Positions 41,836-49,807 of a DNA stretch of 64,000 nt are shown one piece after another. The notes beneath the pieces are model-generated. The model made no database searches, had not been told where the DNA came from, and worked only from the letters and a program-made list of their open reading frames with translations. A program made the position numbers and the translations under genes. The DNA is from DATNIB01 sp035604685. GTDB lineage: Bacteria; Actinomycetota; Acidimicrobiia; Acidimicrobiales; RAAP-2. Each line of letters starts with the position of its first letter. Positions within the stretch are counted from its first letter, which is position 1. Location of the stretch: the NCBI GenBank assembly GCA_035604685.1, contig DATNIB010000056.1, positions 1 through 64,000 on the forward strand, written 5' to 3'.

Positions 41836-42737
41836 GCGACGAGCTGCTGGACTGCGGCCAGCCGCTCGTAGGAGGCGAGGACCTCCCCCTGGTCGTCGGC
41901 CAGGTGGCGGACTATGACATCGGTGAAACCGGCTTCGGCCAGCTCGGCGATCCGCGCCGCAGTCGTCTCTGGTCCCCCGACGATCGCGATGTCGGCGGCC
42001 ATCCCCCGGTACCCAGCAGCGAGGATGGGGCCGGCCACCCGCTGCGCGTCCCCATCGTCGGCTCCGACGTGGACGTCCCGGCGGATGGCGCGCGCGCCGG
42101 GCTCGCGGCCGATCGCCCGGCAGGCCTCGACGTAGTGCCGGAGCTGGCGTGCCGCGCCGTCGAGTGGGATGTCGAAATTGCACAGCCAGCCGTCCCCCAT
42201 GCGGGCCGCGCGTTCGATCGCCACGTCGGCGGTGGCGCCGATCCAGACGGACACGGGCTCGGGGGGCACCGGGGCGATGCGCGCCGCTTCGATGTGCAGC
42301 GGGTAGTGGGCGCTCACCGTCTCCCCGGCCAGCAGCCGCTTGACCATGTCCAGGCTGGCTTCGAACGTGGACGGCCGGCGCTTGATGTCGGCACCGATGG
42401 CCTCGAACTGTTGATGGCCGCCGCCCAAGGCGACCTGGATGATGAAGGGGCCCTCGGCGATGCTGGCCAAGGTGCCGACCTGCTCGGCCACGAGCACCGG
42501 GTTCCAGAGCGGCAAGAGGAACAGCGCACCAGCCGGCCGGTCACCCCACTCGGCCAGCAGCCGGCCGAGCATCGGGGTGTTCTGGTAGTAGGGGATGCCC
42601 ACGACGTGGTGATCGCCCAAGAACAGGGAGTGCAGCCCGGCGTCCCGGGCCGCCGCCGCCCGCTCGATCATCCAGCGGGCGCCCAGCCGGCCGTCGGAAA
42701 TCGCGTAGGCGCTCCTGAGGGAGGCACCGATCCGCAT
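41832..42737 (-). CDS. LLM-class (F420 or FMN) luciferase-like oxidoreductase
   Basis: 301 residues. A TIM-barrel luciferase-like monooxygenase pattern is seen: FLGDHHVV, PLWNPVLVAEQVGTLASIAE, IIQVALGGGHQQFEAIG and SVWIGATADVAIERAARMGD. Actinobacterial members commonly use coenzyme F420. It is the first gene of the seven-gene operon. A CACACT hexamer 6 nt before the ATG is a weak candidate leaderless -10. A redox step feeding or draining the CoA pathway is inferred from position only. Confidence 0.88.
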   Translation of the reverse strand: MRIGASLRSAYAISDGRLGARWMIERAAAARDAGLHSLFLGDHHVVGIPYYQNTPMLGRLLAEWGDRPAGALFLLPLWNPVLVAEQVGTLASIAEGPFIIQVALGGGHQQFEAIGADIKRRPSTFEASLDMVKRLLAGETVSAHYPLHIEAARIAPVPPEPVSVWIGATADVAIERAARMGDGWLCNFDIPLDGAARQLRHYVEACRAIGREPGARAIRRDVHVGADDGDAQRVAGPILAAGYRGMAADIAIVGGPETTAARIAELAEAGFTDVIVRHLADDQGEVLASYERLAAVQQLVA

Positions 42738-42874
42738 TTCCCCAGTGTGGCCCGGTTATTCCGCCCGGGCCAGCGGTGCCCGCCACTGACCGGCCGGTCC
42801 CGGTCCGCGTCCAGCCGCCCGTAGCCTTGGCGGTAACCTGCTCGGCCGGCGTCGACGCGAAGGGAAGGGAGCCC

Positions 42875-43372
42875 ATGGGACAGCTGCGCAGGATGGCGAC
42901 GGTAGGGGTTCTGCTGGTCCTGGCACTCACGCTGGCGGCGTGCAGCTCGGGCCCGAAGCCCGGCAAGGCCGGCTCCGGCTCCGGCTCCAGCTCCAAGTCC
43001 GGCGCCAAGTCCACCACCACGTCGACCGCGAGCCCGACCACGACCACGATCGCGGCCGCCGTCAAGAACACGCTGAGCTCCGCGGTGACGGCGTACGAGT
43101 CGACGGTCGGGGTGAAGACCGACCAGTACAAGATCGGGCGTCTCGAGGTGTCGGGGGTCGACCCCAGCTGGGCGCTCTTCTCGGTCCTGTCGACCAGCAC
43201 CGCGGACACCTTCCAGGGCGGCTACGGCTTCGCGCACATGACCGGTGGGAACTGGTCGGTCGTCGGGTTCGGAACGGCGGACGTCGGGTGCCCGCCGGCC
43301 TCCGGCAACCATCTGGTGCCCGCCAAGGTGCTGGCCGGGTTCTTTCTCAGCTGCCCGACCGCCCACTCTTGA
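42875..43372 (+). CDS. Putative lipoprotein, Ser/Thr-rich
   Basis: 165 residues. A lipoprotein signal peptide ends in the lipobox LAAC with the Cys at about residue 23. It is followed by a low-complexity Gly/Ser/Lys/Thr spacer of about 35 residues. The globular part contains two further Cys (DVGCPPASG and LSCPTAHS) that may pair. The ATG follows AGGGAAGGGAGCCC. It is expected to be anchored on the outer face of the membrane. No family was recognised. Confidence 0.8.
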   Translation: MGQLRRMATVGVLLVLALTLAACSSGPKPGKAGSGSGSSSKSGAKSTTTSTASPTTTTIAAAVKNTLSSAVTAYESTVGVKTDQYKIGRLEVSGVDPSWALFSVLSTSTADTFQGGYGFAHMTGGNWSVVGFGTADVGCPPASGNHLVPAKVLAGFFLSCPTAHS

Positions 43373-43414
43373 GGGCAGAGTGAGGCCCGCTTCACTGTCC
43401 CGACTCCCTCGGCA

Positions 43415-43759
43415 ATGGTGACCGAGCACGACGTCCGGCGGGCGGCCCTCGCGCTGCCCAGCACGACGGAGAAGCCCTCCTACGGAACGCCCGGGTTTCG
43501 CGTGCGCGACCGGCTCTTCGCTCGCCTGCGACCCGAAGGGGACAGCGTCGTCATCTGGTGCGCCGATCTGGGCGAGAAGGACGGCCTCATCGCGTCGGAA
43601 CCCGAGAAGTTCTTCACGACCCCGCACTACGACGGGCACCCGACGGTGCTCGTGCGGATGAGCGCCGTCGACGGTACGGAGATGGCCGAGCTGCTGGCCG
43701 AGTCGTGGCGAGTGCGCGCGCCAGCCAAGCTGGTCGCCGAGTTCGACCGACCGGGCTGA
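43415..43759 (+). CDS. MmcQ/YjbR-family protein
   Basis: 114 residues. The pattern ALALPSTTEKPSYGTPGFRV, FARLRPEGDSVVIWC, EPEKFFTTPHYDGHPTVLVR and ELLAESWRVRAPAKL is that of the MmcQ/YjbR (CyaY-like fold) family. These proteins are small and possibly DNA-binding, with no settled function. Confidence 0.85.
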   Translation: MVTEHDVRRAALALPSTTEKPSYGTPGFRVRDRLFARLRPEGDSVVIWCADLGEKDGLIASEPEKFFTTPHYDGHPTVLVRMSAVDGTEMAELLAESWRVRAPAKLVAEFDRPG

Positions 43760-43821
43760 AGGCCGGCGATCGGGTCGCGGTATCGCCCGGCCCATCCCGC
43801 AGGGCTCAGCCTGCCCCCTCG

Positions 43822-43827
43822 TAGTGT
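43822..43827 (+). promoter_or_regulatory. -10 element of glycosyltransferase operon (leaderless)
   Basis: TAGTGT fits TANNNT and is 6 nt before the ATG at 43834; no Shine-Dalgarno is present. Confidence 0.45.
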
Positions 43828-43833
43828 GTGCCC

Positions 43834-45720
43834 ATGGCATTGGGGGCTGTCGATACCCTCCGCCACCAGGTCTCTTGGCCGCTCGGCGCGTCCCTCGTCC
43901 AACGCGGCCTGATCGGCGAGGCGGAGCTGGGATGGGCGCTCGGCGTCCAGCAGCGAACCGGATCGCGCCTCGGGAGCATCCTCATCGCTTCGGGGTTGGT
44001 CCGCCGCCTCGACGTCTACCGCGTGCTCTCCCAGATGTGGCAGTGCCCGTTCGTCGATCTGACCACCGAACCAATCGATCTCAGTCTTCTCGCGTCCATC
44101 GATCCCCGGCGGCTCACGAGCGAGCTGTGGATGCCTATCCGGCGCTTGGGCGACGGGTCGATGATCGTAGCCACAGCGGAGCCCCCGTCCCCTGAGCGTG
44201 CCAGCGCCCTGGCGAACGCACTCCAGGCGCCGATCCGCCTGGTCGCCACGACCGACTGGGACATCCGCAAGTGCGTCAGCCGCTGCTTCGCGGATCAGAT
44301 CCTCGACGAGGCGGTCCTCGGGTTGTGGCAGCGGGACGAGTCGCGCTCGGCCCGCAAAGTGCTGAACAACGCGCAGCGCGTCTTCTTCATCGCGTTCCTA
44401 GTGATCGTGGCCGAGGGCTTCTTCCTGGCGCCCGTGGGCACTGCGGTGGTCGTCTCGGGGGCGGTCGGCCTCGGATTCTTGGTCTCGGTGTTCTTCAAGT
44501 TCGCCATCTGTATGTTCGGCTCGCGCTACGAGTACGCCGAGTCGGTCACCCGCGACGAGGTGGCCGCCCTGCGCGACGACGAGTTGCCGCTCTACACGAT
44601 CCTCGTGCCCGCCTACCGCGAGGCGAACGTGGTCGGGGCACTCATCGCCAACCTTTCCCGACTCGACTACCCGGCCGAGAAGGTGGAGATCCTCCTCTTG
44701 CTCGAAGCGGACGACGCCGAGACCCGGGAGGCCGCCATGGCGGCGCGCCCACCGGACAACGTGACGATCGTGACCGTCCCGCCCGGACAGCCCCAGACCA
44801 AGCCCAAGGCCTGCAACGTGGGCCTCTTCTTGGCGCGTGGCGAGTTCCTCGTCATCTACGACGCCGAGGACCGTCCGGAGGCCCAACAGCTGAAGGCGGC
44901 ACTGGTCGCCTTCCGACGCGCCGATGAGCGGCAGGTGTGCGTGCAGGCGGCGCTCAACTACTTCAACGCCGAAGAGAACGCGCTCACGCGGATGTTCACC
45001 CTCGAGTACTCGTTCTGGTTCGACTACATGCTGCCCGGGCTCGAGGCTCTGGAGCTGCCGATCCCGCTCGGCGGGACGTCCAACCATTTCCGAACCGACG
45101 CGCTGCGTCGTCTCGGGGGTTGGGACCCCTTCAACGTGACCGAGGACGCCGACCTCGGGATCCGGTCGGCCGCCCTGGGGGAGACGGTAGGCGTGATCTC
45201 GTCGACCACCTTCGAGGAGGCCAACAGCGCCTACGGCAACTTCGTCCGTCAGCGGTCGCGCTGGATCAAGGGCTACCTGCAGACCACTCTGGTCCACCTG
45301 CGCAACCCGATCGAGCTGGTGCGCAAGACCGGCTGGACCAAGGCCTTGGGCTTCGCGTTGCTGGTGGGGGGGACACCGGTCTCGTTCCTCTGTGTGCCGC
45401 CGCTCTACGTGCTGTTCGCCGTCACTATGATCATCGGACCCAAGCAGATCGCCCCCTACTTCCCGGGTTGGGTGCTCTGGGTGAGCATCGCCTGTCTCAT
45501 CATCGGCAACGCCATGATGATCTACGTCTCGATGATGGGTGTCTTCAAGCGCGGGCGCTACCGCCTCGTGCTCTGGGCGCTCCTCAACCCCTTCTACTGG
45601 CTGCTGCACTCGTTGGCCGCCTACAAGGCGCTCTGGCAGTTGATCGTGAAGCCGCACTACTGGGAGAAGACGGAACATGGGCTCACCAGCGACCACGCTG
45701 GCAGCTCCGATATTCCTTAG
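43834..45720 (+). CDS. Membrane family-2 glycosyltransferase with N-terminal MshEN (c-di-GMP-binding) domain
   Basis: 628 residues. Residues 16-39 and 45-68 are two copies of the 24-residue MshEN motif separated by exactly five residues. The first (PLGASLVQRGLI, then L32, L36, Q39) misses only the leading Arg; the second begins RLGSILIASGLV. MshEN domains bind cyclic di-GMP. Two transmembrane segments lie near residues 180-225. A GT2 domain follows, with the nucleotide-sugar site YDAED, TEDADLG and QRSRWIKGY. Three or more C-terminal membrane helices resemble processive polysaccharide synthases. The next gene overlaps by 44 bp. A c-di-GMP-controlled exopolysaccharide synthase is inferred. Confidence 0.9.
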   Translation: MALGAVDTLRHQVSWPLGASLVQRGLIGEAELGWALGVQQRTGSRLGSILIASGLVRRLDVYRVLSQMWQCPFVDLTTEPIDLSLLASIDPRRLTSELWMPIRRLGDGSMIVATAEPPSPERASALANALQAPIRLVATTDWDIRKCVSRCFADQILDEAVLGLWQRDESRSARKVLNNAQRVFFIAFLVIVAEGFFLAPVGTAVVVSGAVGLGFLVSVFFKFAICMFGSRYEYAESVTRDEVAALRDDELPLYTILVPAYREANVVGALIANLSRLDYPAEKVEILLLLEADDAETREAAMAARPPDNVTIVTVPPGQPQTKPKACNVGLFLARGEFLVIYDAEDRPEAQQLKAALVAFRRADERQVCVQAALNYFNAEENALTRMFTLEYSFWFDYMLPGLEALELPIPLGGTSNHFRTDALRRLGGWDPFNVTEDADLGIRSAALGETVGVISSTTFEEANSAYGNFVRQRSRWIKGYLQTTLVHLRNPIELVRKTGWTKALGFALLVGGTPVSFLCVPPLYVLFAVTMIIGPKQIAPYFPGWVLWVSIACLIIGNAMMIYVSMMGVFKRGRYRLVLWALLNPFYWLLHSLAAYKALWQLIVKPHYWEKTEHGLTSDHAGSSDIP

Positions 45721-46819
45721 GTGGCGCCAGGAGCGATGGCCGAGTCGCACCTCGGCGCGCTGGGCCGCACGCCTGCTCATGGCGTTGCCCTTCGTCGCGC
45801 TGGGGGAGTTGACCTCACGCCTCGGGTTGACCGCCCCCCTCAACGCGCAGCTGCACGCCCATGCCGTCGCGCTGGAGTGGACGTCGGGCCTCGGGTGGGT
45901 CTCTCAGTCGTACCCGCCGCTCACGCTCGCCATCGCCCGCGCCCTGCCGGGCGGCGCGTACGCGCTCACCATCGCGGGCGCCGTCTGTGCCGGCATCCTC
46001 GTGCAGCTCACCATCGAGCGGCTCGTCCTTCGCTCGGTGCCGCTCCGGGTGGCGCCGCTGCTCGTGGCGGGGGTCGTGTTCACGCCCGTCTTCTGGTATG
46101 GCGCGACCCAGGACTTCGGGGCGATCCTCACCTTGACGCTCCTGTCGGTCGCCTTGACCAGGCTGCTCGACTTCGTCGTGAACCGCAGCACCGAGAGCGG
46201 GTTCGTGGCCGGGTTGGCCTTCGGGGCGGCGACGATGTGTTCCCCCGCCGTGCCGATGTTCGCGCTGGCCGGCGGTCTGGCCACGGTGCTCGTCTCGGCC
46301 GAGACCCATCGCGTCCGCGAGTTCGCCCGCACGCGGGCGGCGGTGGCGGTGATCGTGTTCCCGGCGGCCGCGGCCCTGGCCGGATGGATGTTCCTCCAGT
46401 GGCGCTTCACCGGCTCGTGGGTCGCCAGCTTCTCCCACCAGAGCCCGGGCGTCTTCACGTTCCGCAGCGGGGCCGCCGCCGCCCTGACGCGTGCCGTCTC
46501 GCTGACCGCGCACGACCTGGTGCTGGCGCCGGTCCTCGTCATCACCGCCGCATTCGTGCTCCGGCGCCGGCCCCTCGGGTCCCTCGCCTGCGTCCTGCCC
46601 GTGGCCTGCGTCATCGCCGACCGCTGGTTGGGGGTGCCGCTCTCCCAGACGGCGACCGTGCTGCTCCTCGCCGTGATGGGTCTCACGGTCCTCCCCCAGC
46701 ACTTGACCACCTCGGAGCGTTGGGTGCTCTGGCTGGGCGTGGTGGCCCAGTTCGCGGCCCTCTGGTATCAGCGGATCGGCGATCCCGCCGTCTGGACCTG
46801 GTTCCACCACCTGGTCTGA
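45677..46819 (+). CDS. Polytopic membrane protein, partner of the MshEN-glycosyltransferase
   Basis: 380 residues with about nine to ten hydrophobic helices (such as LLVAGVVFTPVFWYGATQDF and VAVIVFPAAAALAGWMFLQW). It starts 44 bp inside the glycosyltransferase gene, with GGGAGAAGACGGAAC before the ATG. The loop with Asp after YGATQDFG resembles the layout of GT-C or polysaccharide-assembly membrane proteins, but no family was recognised. Its tight coupling implies it is needed for synthesis or export of the same polymer. Confidence 0.75.
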   Translation: MGSPATTLAAPIFLRWRQERWPSRTSARWAARLLMALPFVALGELTSRLGLTAPLNAQLHAHAVALEWTSGLGWVSQSYPPLTLAIARALPGGAYALTIAGAVCAGILVQLTIERLVLRSVPLRVAPLLVAGVVFTPVFWYGATQDFGAILTLTLLSVALTRLLDFVVNRSTESGFVAGLAFGAATMCSPAVPMFALAGGLATVLVSAETHRVREFARTRAAVAVIVFPAAAALAGWMFLQWRFTGSWVASFSHQSPGVFTFRSGAAAALTRAVSLTAHDLVLAPVLVITAAFVLRRRPLGSLACVLPVACVIADRWLGVPLSQTATVLLLAVMGLTVLPQHLTTSERWVLWLGVVAQFAALWYQRIGDPAVWTWFHHLV

Positions 46820-46900
46820 CGGCCTCGGTCGTCGGCACCCGGGCCGGGAGCGGTCCGGTCCGCGCAGGGCCGGCCGGCCTCGCCCGCCCCGACCGGTCTA

Positions 46901-47215
46901 TCAGCCGATCGGCGTCGCCTCGTAGACCTCGACGGAGCCACCGGCCTCGAGGACCGGGCAGCTCCTCGCGGCCCGGGCCGCCCCGTCGAGACTGTCTGCC
47001 GTGATGATGGAGTAGCCCGTGAGGGCCGAGGCCGTGCTCGCGGCCACGCTCCCGTCGGACGACACCGTGGCCGACGGGCCGAACGGGCTGCCCCAGTCGA
47101 CGACGGCGTCGCCCAACGAGGCGAACCAGTTCTCCCAGCGCTCCATGGCGGCGGCCATGGCCGCCTCGCCCTCCGCCATCGCGCCCCCTCGGTAGGCCAG
47201 CACGAACTTGGCCAC
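46901..47215 (-). CDS. YCII-related (DGPF/YciI-like) protein
   Basis: 104 residues from the GTG at 47215, which has GAGGAGGGTGAC upstream. KFVLAYRGGAM, WENWFASLGDAVVDWGSPFG, and TGYSIITADSLDGA are typical of the YCII family (dimeric alpha-beta barrel). Such proteins occur near sigma factors and catabolic genes; the catalytic role is undefined. Confidence 0.82.
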   Translation of the reverse strand: MAKFVLAYRGGAMAEGEAAMAAAMERWENWFASLGDAVVDWGSPFGPSATVSSDGSVAASTASALTGYSIITADSLDGAARAARSCPVLEAGGSVEVYEATPIG

Positions 47216-47282
47216 GTCACCCTCCTCGCTCTGCCGCCCAACAGCCGGCGTTGTGTGACTGAACGGACCCACGACCGATCGT

Positions 47283-47288
47283 TAGAGT
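47283..47288 (+). promoter_or_regulatory. Possible -10 element of methyltransferase-like gene
   Basis: TAGAGT fits TANNNT, 9 nt before the GTG at 47298; weaker than the other examples because of the spacing. Confidence 0.3.
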
Positions 47289-47297
47289 TTTTCCCTG

Positions 47298-48020
47298 GTG
47301 ATCCGGCAACGAGTCCTCCAGTGGTTTGAATCTCAGAAGGTCGGCGGGCTGCAGTGGGCTTTGATGTCTAGCGCCATCAAAGCCCTGCGGCTCGCTCACG
47401 CGCCACTGGGGCGACAAAGGTTCGCACGGGCGCTTAGCAGAGCGGGCGACCGCGCCAACGTGTCGATCGGGGCTGGGCGAGCCCGGCTCCCGGGCTGGAT
47501 CAACACCGACATCGACCGAGGAGCGGAGGCATACCTCGACCTGACCAAGCGCTGGCCACTTCAGGGCTCAGGGGTGTGGAGGATCTATGGGGACAACGTG
47601 ATCGAACACTTCGACCTCGCCGCGGGCCGGATTGTCCTCCACAACTGCTACGAGGCCCTCGCTCCCGGCGGAAGGATTCGGCTGGTGACACCTGACGTTG
47701 AGTGCACCGCTCGTGGGTATCTGGTGGGTGGCCCCGAGTTTGCAGCACCGCACCTCAAGCTCCTCCGCAGTTACGGAAAGGTAGCTGAATACCCGGTTGA
47801 CCTACTGCGAGTGACATTCGCCGAGTGGGGACACTGGTCCGGGTACTGCTACGACTTTTCGGCGTTGAGGACCGAACTAGAGCGCGCCGGATTCGTCAAC
47901 GTCGTACGGGCCGAGTCTGAGCAGAGTGGAGATTCGGTATTTCGCAATCTTGAGTCGCGCGCCGGTTCGATTGAGACTGAGTTACAACTCGTAGTTGAGG
48001 CGGACCGGCCGCTTCGCTGA
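47298..48020 (+). CDS. SAM-dependent methyltransferase-like protein
   Basis: 240 residues. The segment VSIGAGRARLPGWINTDID is a methyltransferase-type motif I region. DNVIEHFDLAAGRIVLHNCY, EALAPGGRIRLVTPD and FSALRTELERAGFVNV complete the class I fold, as in proteins annotated near polysaccharide genes. There is no ribosome binding site. The gene is visibly less GC-rich than its neighbours (many A/T third positions), suggesting acquisition from elsewhere. It might modify a glycan, given the synthase genes upstream, but this is a guess. Confidence 0.72.
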   Translation: MIRQRVLQWFESQKVGGLQWALMSSAIKALRLAHAPLGRQRFARALSRAGDRANVSIGAGRARLPGWINTDIDRGAEAYLDLTKRWPLQGSGVWRIYGDNVIEHFDLAAGRIVLHNCYEALAPGGRIRLVTPDVECTARGYLVGGPEFAAPHLKLLRSYGKVAEYPVDLLRVTFAEWGHWSGYCYDFSALRTELERAGFVNVVRAESEQSGDSVFRNLESRAGSIETELQLVVEADRPLR

Positions 48021-48167
48021 TCGACGAAGCCGGCGGCTGACCTGCGACGCTGGTGCATCCTCGGGCTTCGTCCGCAACATGACTTCGATCACCTTCTCGG
48101 GGTCCAAGCCGTAGAGGCTGCATGATTCGTCTCGTTCTTCGGGTGTCGGATCGTGAGCCTTTGTCAT
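47982..48167 (-). CDS. Small hypothetical protein
   Basis: 61 residues, charged, no membrane segment. It contains PTPEERDESCSLYGLDPEKV followed by IEVMLRTKPEDAP. The ATG has a weak GAGACCTG upstream. It overlaps the 3' end of the methyltransferase-like gene by 39 bp on the opposite strand and shares its lower GC content. Real coding is plausible from the regular helical pattern but unproven. Confidence 0.45.
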   Translation of the reverse strand: MTKAHDPTPEERDESCSLYGLDPEKVIEVMLRTKPEDAPASQVSRRLRRSAKRPVRLNYEL

Positions 48168-48308
48168 CAGGTCTCATCTGCAACCACAACGCCACAGGAC
48201 AGGTCGCACCGGGAGCGGTGGCGGCGTGGCCGCCGAGGCCGAATCGCCGCCGACCCAGCCCTCCGGTACGGTCACGGCGTTGCAGCCGCTCGGGACGGAG
48301 GTGTCGTG

Positions 48309-49388
48309 GTGAGGCGCGCGCGGCCCTCGGCGCTGATGGCGACGGTCGCGCTGGCGTGCCTCCTGCTCGTCTCTGGCGGGGCAGCCGCGGTGCAGTCGAG
48401 GGCTCGCCCGACCGGCACCTGGGTCGACAGCCCGGTGACCTTCGGGGCCGGCGGGATCACCGTCTACGCCACCTACCGGCACCGCCTCCCCCCAACGGGC
48501 TCCACGCCGGCCGCGCTTCTCATCGCGGGGAGCGGCCCGACCGACAGGAACGGCAACAGCCCCGAGCTCTCGGGGTCGGTCGACACGCTGAAGACCGTGG
48601 CGGACTGGCTGTCCCAGGACGGCGTCGCCAGCCTGCGCTACGACAAGCTCGGGAGCGGCCGGACCGGGCTCGGTCCCTACCTCCTCGATCCGGCCACGAT
48701 CGGGATCAAGCCGTTCGACGAGGAGGCGGTGGCCGCCCTCACCTACCTGGCCGGCCGGCCCGGTGTCGATCGCCGGCGGCTGGCGGTCGTCGGCCACAGC
48801 GAGGGGGCCCTGTTCGCGCTCCTCCTCGCCACCGGCATGGCAGGACCTGCGCCGGCCGTCCACGCGCTCGGACTGCTCGAACCCCTGAGTGTCCGCTACC
48901 TCGACCTGATCAGCGATCAGATCACCGCGCAGATCGTTGCCGCGTCCGGCAGCGGCCAGATGACGGCGGGGGCGGCGGCCACCCTGGAGCACCAGCTGGC
49001 GGCGGCGATTTCGTCGCTACGCGCGGACGGGAAGCTGCCGGCCGACGTGCCCCAGGTCCTCTCGAGCGTGTTCTCTCCGGCCAACGCGCTGTTCCTCTCG
49101 CAGGCCGACCGCGATGACCCGGCGCAGCTGGCGGCGCAGCTCCGCCCGCCCACCCCGGTGCTCGTCTCGTGCAGCAACGATGACATCCAGGTGAGCTGCG
49201 CCGAGGTGGATCACCTGGTGAGCGGGCTGGGTGAGTCGCACGTGCAGATCGACTTCGTCCAACTGGCCGGTGTCGACCACGTCTTGAAGCAGGATCCGAG
49301 CCGGACGGCACTGGCCTACACCGAGCCGCTCCCATTCTCCCCGCAGCTACGAGCGGCACTGCAGACCTTCGTAAGGCAGCACCTGTAG
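48309..49388 (+). CDS. Exported alpha/beta-hydrolase (S9/DLH-like)
   Basis: 359 residues. An N-terminal hydrophobic signal or anchor (LMATVALACLLLVSGGAAAV) precedes the hydrolase domain. The oxyanion-type segment LLIAGSGPTDRNG, the nucleophile elbow GHSEGA, and a late His in LAGVDHVL form the expected triad elements. A GGAGGTGTC site lies 7 nt from the chosen GTG (another GTG is one codon earlier). It resembles the esterase/peptidase-like hydrolases that begin with the GSGPTDRNGN motif. Substrate unknown. Confidence 0.85.
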   Translation: MRRARPSALMATVALACLLLVSGGAAAVQSRARPTGTWVDSPVTFGAGGITVYATYRHRLPPTGSTPAALLIAGSGPTDRNGNSPELSGSVDTLKTVADWLSQDGVASLRYDKLGSGRTGLGPYLLDPATIGIKPFDEEAVAALTYLAGRPGVDRRRLAVVGHSEGALFALLLATGMAGPAPAVHALGLLEPLSVRYLDLISDQITAQIVAASGSGQMTAGAAATLEHQLAAAISSLRADGKLPADVPQVLSSVFSPANALFLSQADRDDPAQLAAQLRPPTPVLVSCSNDDIQVSCAEVDHLVSGLGESHVQIDFVQLAGVDHVLKQDPSRTALAYTEPLPFSPQLRAALQTFVRQHL

Positions 49389-49422
49389 GCGGCATCACCG
49401 GTGGGCGCGCCGGAGTGCCCGG

Positions 49423-49713
49423 TCAGCGTTCGACGGTCGCCCAGATGCCCCGGTCCTGGAACCGACGGGCCGCCGCCACGGCCTCCTCCTTGGGCCGAAC
49501 CGCCACGACCGCCTTGCCCGTGTTGTGGACCCGGAGGGCGAGCTGCTCGGCGCGGGCGCGGGAGTGGTTGAGGATGTCGATGAGCGCCTTGATCACGTGA
49601 TCGAACGTGTTCACGTCGTCGTTCCAGACCAAGACGGCCCAGGGGTCCTCCTCGTCCAAGAAGGTCTCGATGTCGTTCTCTTGAATGACACTCGAGTCGA
49701 GCGTCTGGCTCAC
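49423..49713 (-). CDS. clpS: ATP-dependent Clp protease adaptor ClpS
   Basis: 96 residues. WAVLVWNDDVNTFDHVIKAL and the second half with ALRVHNTGKAVVAV, EEAVAAARRFQDRGIWATVE are the ClpS fold. The Asn-Asp-Asp-x-Asn segment carries the acidic residues that grip N-degron alpha-amino groups, and the downstream His is part of the pocket. ClpS delivers N-end-rule substrates to ClpAP/ClpCP. The start is GTG at 49713. No clpA or clpC neighbour is present in the window. Confidence 0.95.
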   Translation of the reverse strand: MSQTLDSSVIQENDIETFLDEEDPWAVLVWNDDVNTFDHVIKALIDILNHSRARAEQLALRVHNTGKAVVAVRPKEEAVAAARRFQDRGIWATVER

Positions 49714-49807
49714 CCGAAGAGCTTCGCCTCACCGCCGACGGCGCGCCACCGACCGCTGCCCGTCACCGAGATCTGGCGCGCCATCCAGGCCGCGAGTCGC
49801 CGGTCCC

